Source: Thermoplasmatota archaeon (GTDB lineage Archaea; Thermoplasmatota; Thermoplasmata; RBG-16-68-12; JAGMCJ01). Taken from it: 11,040 bases of DNA. The position numbers and the translations under genes are program-made. Numbering within the stretch: the first letter of the stretch is position 1; each line of letters begins with the position of its first letter. The DNA lies in contig JAJISH010000038.1 in assembly GCA_022848825.1 (NCBI GenBank), forward strand, positions 1 to 11,040. The letters run 5' to 3'. Shown in pieces: positions 6,348 to 11,040 of this stretch. The notes beneath the pieces were generated by a model, which saw nothing but the letters and a program-made list of their open reading frames with translations, ran no database searches and was not told the origin of the DNA.

Positions 6348-8933
6348 CTACTTGATGTGGTCCAGCGAGAAGGACCCTATGTTCACTCCGTGCTTGCTGT
6401 ACGTGTACTTTATCCATGCCCTTGACTGAACGTCACCGATACCCTTGACGCTCAGGAGGGACTTGAGCTGCTCGACCTTGAAGTCCAGCATGCCCTCCAT
6501 CATGCTCCCTATCATCTGGATCTCCTGGTCGGTGTGCATGCCCTTCTCGATTATGTACAGTGCGACGGCCTTGTGCCTCTTCCTTCTTCCGGCGAAGGCC
6601 TGCAGGAACTTGAATATCGACGTCGAGTCCAGGTATGCGATGAGGGTTGATACGGATCGGAAAACGAGCCTGTAGTACTTGTGGTTCTTGAGGATCTCCT
6701 TCGCGATCTTGTCCACTGCGCTCAGTATGGCCTTGTAGTCGGTCGGGTCCTCCAAGTAGACTGTGTACGGGTCCTCGTCCACCTCGCCCATGCTCTTGGA
6801 GTAGGAGTCCACGTACTTCACCAGACCCAGCTTCTCGTACTCCTCATATCCGGAGACGACCGCGCCCATCTCCTCCCTTATGTCAGAGGGCATCTTCTCC
6901 GTCGTCACCCATATCGTCGGGATGCCCTTCCTGAGGGCCTCGGCCATGAACCCGTTGGCAACGACCTCTTTTCCCACGAACGGCGGGCCGTAGATGAGGA
7001 CGTTCGAACCGAACGGTATCCCGCCCAGGAGCAGGTCATCGAGTCTCGGAGTTCCCGTCTTGACCTTCTCGACCTTGAACTCGAGCATCCTCTCCTCTTC
7101 GCGGGCGTCGATCTCCTCCTCTATCAGGCCCTGCTCGCGCAGGCGGAGCTCCTCCATCTTGGACTTCAGATACTTCTCCTTGGCCCTGACCTCGTCCTCC
7201 TTTCTCGCGATCTCCACCTTGAGGGACTCGAGGCGCTCCTTCATGTCGTGCTCCTCGATGTTCATGGAGGACGCCTTCGCCTCCTCGACCTTCCTTCTCT
7301 CTGCCGACAGCCTCTTCTCTCGGTAGAGCAGGTCCTCCTCTCTCCTCAGGAGCTCCTCCTCCTTGTAGGACAGGGGCTCCTTGACCTTCTGGAGCTCGTC
7401 CTCCTTGTCCTTGAGCTCATCCTTGAGCCTGTCGATCTCCTCCTCCCTGAGGAGGATTGACTTCTCCTTTGCCTGGAGGTCCTTCTCCTTGGCTATGAGG
7501 ACCTCGTCTATCTCGACCTCGGAAAGCTGTCGCAGATCCTGGCTGTCCTTACGAAGCTTCTCCTCGATCCTGGAAGTCTGGATCTCCCCCTCGAGATGTA
7601 TGATCTTCTTCCTCAGCTCGTCCTCTTTCTCAAGGAAGTCCTTCTCCTTCTCCCTCAGCTCGGCCTGAAGCCTCAGTTCCAGCTCGTGCTCGGTTGACCC
7701 GCCACCGGGAGCTAGCTCTCCGTTCTGGACCGCCCGCTCGTACGCTTCGAACTGGTCCTCCTTCGCCTTGATATCGGCTTCCCTCTCTACGAGCGCCAGT
7801 TCCTTCTCCTTCAGGACCTTCTTGTTCGCGGGCATCTCGTCCAGTTTTCCCTCCAGCTCGGCCTTCATGTTCTCCGTCAACGTGCCCATCCTGTCGAGCT
7901 CGATCTGCAGTCTCTTCCTCTCCGCACCCTCCTCGGCCAGCTTCTTCTTGACGGCGGGACCTCCGCCGCGGACCATCTGCTCCTTCATGTACTTGACAAC
8001 GGCAGATGTTCCCTTCTTCAGGTGGCTGATGTCCTCCTCCAGCTGCTTTCTCTTGCGGACCTCGGTCTGCAGGTTCTTGCTGAGCTCGGCGGTCTCCTCG
8101 ATGAGCTTCATCGGGTCGAACTTGCCCGTACGGACTGCCTCCAGTTCCTTCTCTATGATCTTCTTCAGTTCATTGAGCTCGATGCTCATGCCGTCGACTT
8201 CGTCTTCCTTGCGCTTGATGTCATCCTCTCGATCGTTGAGGACCTGCTGTCTTTCAAGGAGCTCTCTGCTCTCAACTACCTCCCCGACTGGGGCGGCTCC
8301 AGACTCTCCGAGCCAGGTTTCGAGCGCGTCCTCCTCTCCGGTCAGCCACTTGCGCAGGGCTCCCATAGTGTCATCCTCACCGTCGCTGGCCGCTTCGGCC
8401 GGCGCAGGGCTCTTCTGCTCGGGCGCATCGCCGCCGAGCCAGACGCCGAGAGCGTCGTCCGAATCACCGGACAACCAATCGGTCAGGCCCCCTGGGTCCT
8501 TCTTGTCCTCCGCGGGTTCGGTGGGCTCGAGGATGTTGTTCATGATCGTTTCCGCAAGCTTGTCCCCGATACCATTGATGGCGGAGAGGTCCTCCAGGGC
8601 GGCGGATTTCAGATCCTCCAGAGAGGAATAGCCATTATCGAACAGGATCTCGGCTTTCGATTCACCGACACCTTTTATGTTCGAGAAAACCTTGACTGCG
8701 TCCTCCCTGGAAGGATCTTCGGGCGTACTCGGACTGGCAACGGATGGTTCAGGATTCGGCGCAGGATTCTCAGGGCCGGGATTCCCGGCCTTCTTCTCTG
8801 AGATGTCCTTGGATTGCGTCCCGCATATGGTACACTGATCCTGCGGGTTCAAAGGACCCCCGCACACGGCGCAGACACCCGCTTCTGCAGAATCCTTCTT
8901 GGCACTAGCCTTCTTCTTGTCTTCGCTTGCCAA
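6348..8933 (-). CDS. Zinc ribbon - helix-hairpin-helix - coiled coil - KaiC/RadA-like domain protein
   Basis: An 861-residue multidomain protein. Domains in order: a zinc ribbon CAVC/CTIC (Cys21, 24, 34, 37); a Pro/Glu/Asn-rich linker (50-75); tandem helix-hairpin-helix (83-134, with IKGVGESKAEIL and INGIGDKLAETI); two acidic Trp-Leu motifs (150-168, 193-210); a long charged coiled coil, roughly 221-620, broken by Gly-rich turns near 322-325 and 410-412; then a RecA/KaiC-like domain from about 621 (VEKVKTGTPRLDDLLLGGIP). The Walker A equivalent is GPPFVGKE (649-656), with Glu where Ser/Thr is usual, and the Walker B equivalent is LVFRS, with Arg759 where Asp is expected. It ends IGSFSLDHIK. 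Similar coiled-coil/KaiC proteins in archaea are called HTR-like or RecA-superfamily signalling ATPases; function is unknown. TTG at 8933 has GAGGTG 5 nt upstream. Divergent from the small gene at 9073. Not membrane-anchored. Confidence 0.88.
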   Translation of the reverse strand: MASEDKKKASAKKDSAEAGVCAVCGGPLNPQDQCTICGTQSKDISEKKAGNPGPENPAPNPEPSVASPSTPEDPSREDAVKVFSNIKGVGESKAEILFDNGYSSLEDLKSAALEDLSAINGIGDKLAETIMNNILEPTEPAEDKKDPGGLTDWLSGDSDDALGVWLGGDAPEQKSPAPAEAASDGEDDTMGALRKWLTGEEDALETWLGESGAAPVGEVVESRELLERQQVLNDREDDIKRKEDEVDGMSIELNELKKIIEKELEAVRTGKFDPMKLIEETAELSKNLQTEVRKRKQLEEDISHLKKGTSAVVKYMKEQMVRGGGPAVKKKLAEEGAERKRLQIELDRMGTLTENMKAELEGKLDEMPANKKVLKEKELALVEREADIKAKEDQFEAYERAVQNGELAPGGGSTEHELELRLQAELREKEKDFLEKEDELRKKIIHLEGEIQTSRIEEKLRKDSQDLRQLSEVEIDEVLIAKEKDLQAKEKSILLREEEIDRLKDELKDKEDELQKVKEPLSYKEEELLRREEDLLYREKRLSAERRKVEEAKASSMNIEEHDMKERLESLKVEIARKEDEVRAKEKYLKSKMEELRLREQGLIEEEIDAREEERMLEFKVEKVKTGTPRLDDLLLGGIPFGSNVLIYGPPFVGKEVVANGFMAEALRKGIPTIWVTTEKMPSDIREEMGAVVSGYEEYEKLGLVKYVDSYSKSMGEVDEDPYTVYLEDPTDYKAILSAVDKIAKEILKNHKYYRLVFRSVSTLIAYLDSTSIFKFLQAFAGRRKRHKAVALYIIEKGMHTDQEIQMIGSMMEGMLDFKVEQLKSLLSVKGIGDVQSRAWIKYTYSKHGVNIGSFSLDHIK
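7074..8273 (-). repeat. Degenerate coiled-coil repeat region (about residues 221-620)
   Basis: The encoded protein segment is built of reiterated charged units such as KEKDFLEKEDELRKK, AKEKDLQAKEK, LKDELKDKEDELQ, RREEDLLYREKRL and RKEDEVRAKEKYL. The plus strand is correspondingly rich in CTCCTCCTT-like pyrimidine runs, densest near 7320-7460. The units are diverged in sequence and not exact DNA repeats, so this looks like protein-level heptad constraint and not a recent tandem expansion. Confidence 0.7.
8304..8486 (-). repeat. Two-copy acidic Trp-Leu motif within the 861-residue protein
   Basis: Residues 150-168 read LTDWLSGDSDDALGVWLGG and residues 193-210 read LRKWLTGEEDALETWLGE. Aligned, they share L-x-x-WL-[ST]-G-x-x-DAL-x-x-WLG, two Trp per copy with nearly identical spacing, separated by about 24 low-complexity acidic/Ala/Pro residues. 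The duplication sits in the predicted disordered linker between the helix-hairpin-helix and the coiled coil, which suggests a short linear binding motif. Its partner is unknown. Confidence 0.75.
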
Positions 8934-8938
8934 TCATG

Positions 8939-8944
8939 CACCTC
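8939..8944 (-). promoter_or_regulatory. Ribosome binding site deciding the TTG start at 8933
   Basis: Minus-strand GAGGTG is followed by CATGA and then TTG. The ATG inside the spacer (8935-8937) is in another frame. The GAGG is half of a perfect 10-bp palindrome CCTCTAGAGG (8941-8950). Confidence 0.7.
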
Positions 8945-8992
8945 TAGAGGCGTTATGGCGGCCGCTGGCTCGCCATTTGTTGTCGACATATT

Positions 8993-9000
8993 CTATATTA
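8993..9000 (-). promoter_or_regulatory. TATA-like box for the 861-residue gene
   Basis: Minus-strand TAATATAG, followed by AATATG, lies about 60 nt upstream of the TTG start. A transcription start near 8970 would leave a leader of about 35 nt containing the GAGGTG site. It sits back-to-back with the plus-strand box at 9009. Inferred from composition and spacing. Confidence 0.5.
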
Positions 9001-9008
9001 GGGCGACA

Positions 9009-9018
9009 CTATAAATAA
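9009..9018 (+). promoter_or_regulatory. First TATA-like box upstream of the small acidic-protein gene
   Basis: CTATAAATAA is a good match to the archaeal TATA box. A start about 25 nt downstream, near 9038, would give a 35-nt leader before ATG 9073, with GGAG 6 nt upstream of that codon. Confidence 0.55.
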
Positions 9019-9052
9019 CTTTCACAGAGGTTCTCCCAGCATGAACGCCAAC

Positions 9053-9060
9053 ATATAAAT
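9053..9060 (+). promoter_or_regulatory. Second TATA-like box upstream of the small acidic-protein gene
   Basis: ATATAAAT lies only 13 nt before ATG 9073. A start about 25 nt downstream would fall near 9078-9084, inside the longer reading frame, and would leave only the internal start at 9136 (or GTG 9121) usable. Confidence 0.45.
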
Positions 9061-9072
9061 ACGGAGAATATC

Positions 9073-9306
9073 ATGGCAAAAACCGGAAGTCATCCTGGGT
9101 TCCCAGCCTTCGGCAAAAGGGTGGATGGGATAGCAATGGACAAGAAGATTCATCTGAAGATCGACAAGAATGACTCGTCAATCACGCTGAAGGACGTCCT
9201 TGACAAGATACAGGAGATCCAGGAAGAGAACCCGGAACTCGAGGTCTTTTTTGACGGCGATGAGTACGCCGTGTGCAGCCGACCGAGAAGGGAGGAGGTC
9301 GGCTAG
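9073..9306 (+). CDS. Small acidic conserved-looking protein of unknown function
   Basis: The longest form has 77 residues. From the internal ATG at 9136 it has 56 residues starting MDKKIHLKIDKNDSSITLKD. The core looks like strand-helix-strand: KKIHLKIDK, then the amphipathic helix LKDVLDKIQEIQEENP, then ELEVFFDGDEYAVCSRPRREE. No cysteine pair, signal peptide or membrane segment is present. I do not recognise the family. The first 21 residues (MAKTGSHPGFPAFGKRVDG) differ in character from the acidic core and may be untranslated leader. In favour of 9073: GGAG lies 6 nt upstream. In favour of 9136: the second TATA box and the compact core. Its stop codon shares the palindrome CTAG with the stop of the convergent gene. 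Divergent from the 861-residue gene. Confidence 0.75.
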   Translation: MAKTGSHPGFPAFGKRVDGIAMDKKIHLKIDKNDSSITLKDVLDKIQEIQEENPELEVFFDGDEYAVCSRPRREEVG

Positions 9307-10415
9307 TCGACCTTCCCGAGGCTCAGTCTACCCTTGTCCAGTATGATCCTTCCGTCCACCTCGACCGTCGGATGGAGGACCGTTCCCGCGAAGTCGAATG
9401 TGCTGTCGTTATCCCCGCCCAGAGAGAGGTTGTCCCCGATGCCTACGGAGACGGCTCCCAGAACGGTCTGGTCGTCGAAGTAGCCGATCATCTGGGCTTT
9501 CGGGTTGATCCCGATGCTGAAGCGGGCTATCCTGTCCTTCTCGCCCTTTCCAGGTTCCAGAAGGTTCCTGAACGCGTCCACGTTCTGCTTCGCCTCGTAT
9601 GACCTCAGCTTCCCCTCGGCGAACGTCCATTCCAGGTCCTCTATCATCTTTCCCAGGGACGCCTGCGGACAGTCGAAGAGCACCTTCCCTTCGGCGCTGT
9701 CCTCTTGCGGGGCCACTGTCACGTAGCCAGTTGGCAGGTTCGTGAAGGGCCTGCCGCTCGCGACATCCTGATCGTCAACGACCCCGTCCTCTATGTGGAC
9801 CCTCCGTCCCGCCATCTGGAAGCGCAGGTCCGTCCCGCTCTCCGAGCTTATCCGCACCTCCTTCGCCTGCGCGAGGATGTCCGCGATCCTCTTGCCCAGC
9901 TGGGACATCAGGTCGTAGTCGACATCGATGGCCTCGTTCACCGCGCGCTTCCAGTGCTCTATCGAGAAGCCGTACACGGATGCCCTCTCGGGAGTGATCA
10001 GGCCCAGCGTCACGAACGCTCCCCTGATGCTGCTGTCGATGACCTTCTTCTCTATCGGCCTGTAGGCCTCCCTTATGGCCGCCATCTTGCTCGTGTCAAC
10101 GTTGTGGAACATCTCGGGGTTCTCAGGGCCCGCCAGGGCGATGCTCACGGTGACCTCGTCCAGGGCCTTGAGCTGATGCCTTGGCGTCTTTCTCAGGAAC
10201 TCAACGGGGACCTCCGTTAGAGTCCTCTCATACAATTCATCCGTGTCCAGAGTGATGAGAGGGACGGCTCCGAGCTTCCTGCACTCCAAAGCCATCTCAC
10301 TGGCCAGTTCTATCGTATGGTGCCAGGTATCGATCCAGACCATGTCGTCCTCTTTCACAGTGAGCGAGTTCCTCACGATTCTCTTGGCTATACCAGATAG
10401 GTCTCCTTCCTGCAA
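9303..10415 (-). CDS. M29 (aminopeptidase T-like) family protein, probably not a metallopeptidase
   Basis: About 370 residues with the overall layout of the M29 thermophilic aminopeptidase family (AmpS/AmpT). Seen (numbering from the longer TTG start at 10448): IAKRIVRNSLTVKEDDMVWIDTW (20-42), RISSESGTDLRFQMAGRR (199-216), NLPTGYVTVAP (237-247), EDSAEGKVLFD, IARFSIGINP (307-316), GAVSVGIGDN (331-340) and GGDNDSTFDFAG (344-355). Compared with the family pattern as I remember it, all metal ligands are replaced: Glu in NLPxGEV by Tyr242, Glu in AELGIG by Arg309, His in GTVHIAxG by Ser334, and the HxD pair by Asp352/Ala354. The fold is probably kept without zinc chemistry. The TTG at 10415 is preferred because GAGGTG (10422-10427) lies 6 nt upstream; TTG 10448 has no clear site. 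It lies downstream of the metallo-beta-lactamase gene with its own TATA-like box between. Confidence 0.82.
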   Translation of the reverse strand: MQEGDLSGIAKRIVRNSLTVKEDDMVWIDTWHHTIELASEMALECRKLGAVPLITLDTDELYERTLTEVPVEFLRKTPRHQLKALDEVTVSIALAGPENPEMFHNVDTSKMAAIREAYRPIEKKVIDSSIRGAFVTLGLITPERASVYGFSIEHWKRAVNEAIDVDYDLMSQLGKRIADILAQAKEVRISSESGTDLRFQMAGRRVHIEDGVVDDQDVASGRPFTNLPTGYVTVAPQEDSAEGKVLFDCPQASLGKMIEDLEWTFAEGKLRSYEAKQNVDAFRNLLEPGKGEKDRIARFSIGINPKAQMIGYFDDQTVLGAVSVGIGDNLSLGGDNDSTFDFAGTVLHPTVEVDGRIILDKGRLSLGKVD

Positions 10416-10506
10416 GGGGAACACCTCGATGAGGAAAGCGATACCCAAGTCTGGCGACCCGGATAGATTACACCCTCCAATCCTCGTGATACATATCGTG
10501 AAGGAG

Positions 10507-10515
10507 ATATAAAAA
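10507..10515 (-). promoter_or_regulatory. TATA-like box or T-rich terminator between two minus-strand genes
   Basis: Minus-strand TTTTTATAT lies in the 77-109 nt gap between the upstream hydrolase and the M29-like gene. As a TATA box it would start transcription near 10487. The T-run could also end the upstream transcript. The sequence alone does not separate these uses. Confidence 0.5.
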
Positions 10516-10524
10516 GGATTTGTC

Positions 10525-11040
10525 TCAGAGAGCCAGTTGCTCGTTGTCGTGACTGAAGATCGGGCGCCCGCCCAGCTCCCTGAGCGCGTCCAAGGAGGAC
10601 AGGGCCTCGACGGAGTTGTGGAGGACTCCTACTATGTTCCGCCTCTCGTAGTTCTCCTTCAGGGGCGCGATGTCCCCGCAGTAGACGTATCGCTTGTCGC
10701 CTTCGACTATCACGGACTGGTGCCCGGGAGTGTGTCCTGGTGTCGGCATCAGCGTCACGTCCTCCGTGAGCTCGTGAGTGCCGCTCACGGTCCTGAACCT
10801 GGACGCGTCGAAGAGGCTCGTGACATACGCTCCCTTCTGGAACCTGTGGGGGTTCTCCGCGTAGGCGAGCTCCATCTCCTGGACGACGAACCTGGCGCCC
10901 TTGAAGAGACGGTTGTTGCCGCAGTGGTCCACGTGAAGATGCGTGTTGACGACGGTCGTGATATCCTCGGGGGACAGCCCGACCTTTCTCAGGCTCTTCT
11001 CGATGGTCATGGACCTGTCGGGCTTGAAGTACTTCACGAT
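10525..11040 (-). CDS. Metallo-beta-lactamase fold hydrolase, lactonase-like (5' end outside the window)
   Basis: The C-terminal 170 or so residues of an MBL-fold hydrolase are visible and the frame stays open to the window edge. Seen (counted from the GTG at 11037): NTHLHVDHCGN with the HxHxDH zinc motif (His33, His35, Asp37, His38), TPGHTPGHQS (His106), YCGDIAP (Asp122, bridging ligand) and FSHDNE (His163). All dinuclear-zinc ligands are present. TPGHTPGHQS and the spacing resemble the AiiA-type N-acyl-homoserine-lactonase branch, but that branch contains many hydrolases of unknown substrate, so no lactonase activity is claimed. The normal 60-90 residues before the HxHxDH motif are missing, so the true start lies beyond 11040; GTG 11037 is unlikely to be it. 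Cytosolic, no signal seen in this part. Confidence 0.88.
   Translation of the reverse strand: MVKYFKPDRSMTIEKSLRKVGLSPEDITTVVNTHLHVDHCGNNRLFKGARFVVQEMELAYAENPHRFQKGAYVTSLFDASRFRTVSGTHELTEDVTLMPTPGHTPGHQSVIVEGDKRYVYCGDIAPLKENYERRNIVGVLHNSVEALSSLDALRELGGRPIFSHDNEQLAL

Noticed and set aside
6681..7460. Long plus-strand open frame opposite the coiled-coil gene
   Set aside because: Leucine-rich mirror of Glu/Lys codons on the minus strand; no own ribosome binding site or domain. It is a codon-bias shadow.
7768..8631. 287-codon plus-strand open frame, Ser-rich
   Set aside because: Antisense to the 861-residue protein and of low complexity; explained by codon composition of the real gene.
8941..8950. 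Perfect palindrome CCTCTAGAGG as an operator or hairpin
   Set aside because: A 10-bp palindrome with no loop cannot form a useful hairpin and half of it is explained by the ribosome binding site; a single copy gives no support for an operator.
8953..8976. Inverted repeat ATGGCG/CGCCAT and a 7-codon upstream ORF (MASQRPP) before the 861-residue gene
   Set aside because: The predicted transcript start lies inside it, the stem is only 6 bp, and no ribosome binding site precedes the ATG.
1..11040. CRISPR arrays, tRNA or rRNA genes, insertion sequences, toxin-antitoxin pairs
   Set aside because: No direct repeats with spacers, no cloverleaf-like stretch in any gap, and no transposase or terminal inverted repeats were seen; the gaps are too short to hold them.

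Overview
This window is almost certainly archaeal chromosome, most likely euryarchaeal and perhaps Thermoplasmatota (that rank is an inference from gene content, not a search). The evidence is a gene order rpoK - enolase - ribosomal protein S2 - MEMO-family protein, archaeal TiaS (the tRNA-Ile2 agmatidine synthetase), archaeal-type RNA polymerase subunit K, A/T-rich TATA-like boxes about 25-40 nt upstream of genes, and Shine-Dalgarno motifs of the GAGGTG/GGTG type. Genes are packed tightly and there is no stretch over 300 bases without a gene. No tRNA, rRNA, CRISPR array, insertion sequence or phage gene is visible.

Layout. (1) 4-2830, minus strand: an operon rpoK - eno - rpsB - memo, with gaps of 4 to 10 nt. 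rpoK (55 codons) and the divergent zinc-ribbon gene at 2934-3077 are very short. (2) 2934-4502, plus strand: the small two-CxxC protein and then a class-III PLP aminotransferase/racemase-family enzyme. (3) 4486-5826, minus: tiaS, whose 3' end overlaps the aminotransferase and whose 5' end has no ATG, GTG or TTG at the place the family requires; an ATC sits exactly where the start should be. (4) 5926-6345, plus: a conserved small protein that resembles archaeal SecB-like proteins. (5) 6348-8933, minus: the most unusual gene, an 861-residue protein made of a zinc ribbon, tandem helix-hairpin-helix, two copies of an acidic Trp-Leu motif, about 400 residues of coiled coil and a KaiC/RadA-like domain with altered Walker A and B motifs. 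(6) 9073-9306, plus: a small acidic protein with two candidate promoters and two candidate starts. (7) 9303-10415, minus: an M29 aminopeptidase-like protein in which every expected metal ligand appears substituted. (8) 10525-11040, minus: the C-terminal part of a metallo-beta-lactamase-fold hydrolase running off the window.

The left operon links transcription, glycolysis and translation, as is common in archaea. tiaS serves decoding of AUA codons. The right half is poorly characterised and holds two probable pseudoenzymes. Recurrent local features are GGTG-type ribosome binding sites about 5 nt before the start, frequent TTG starts, and three convergent gene pairs that meet with a 2 bp gap or overlap.
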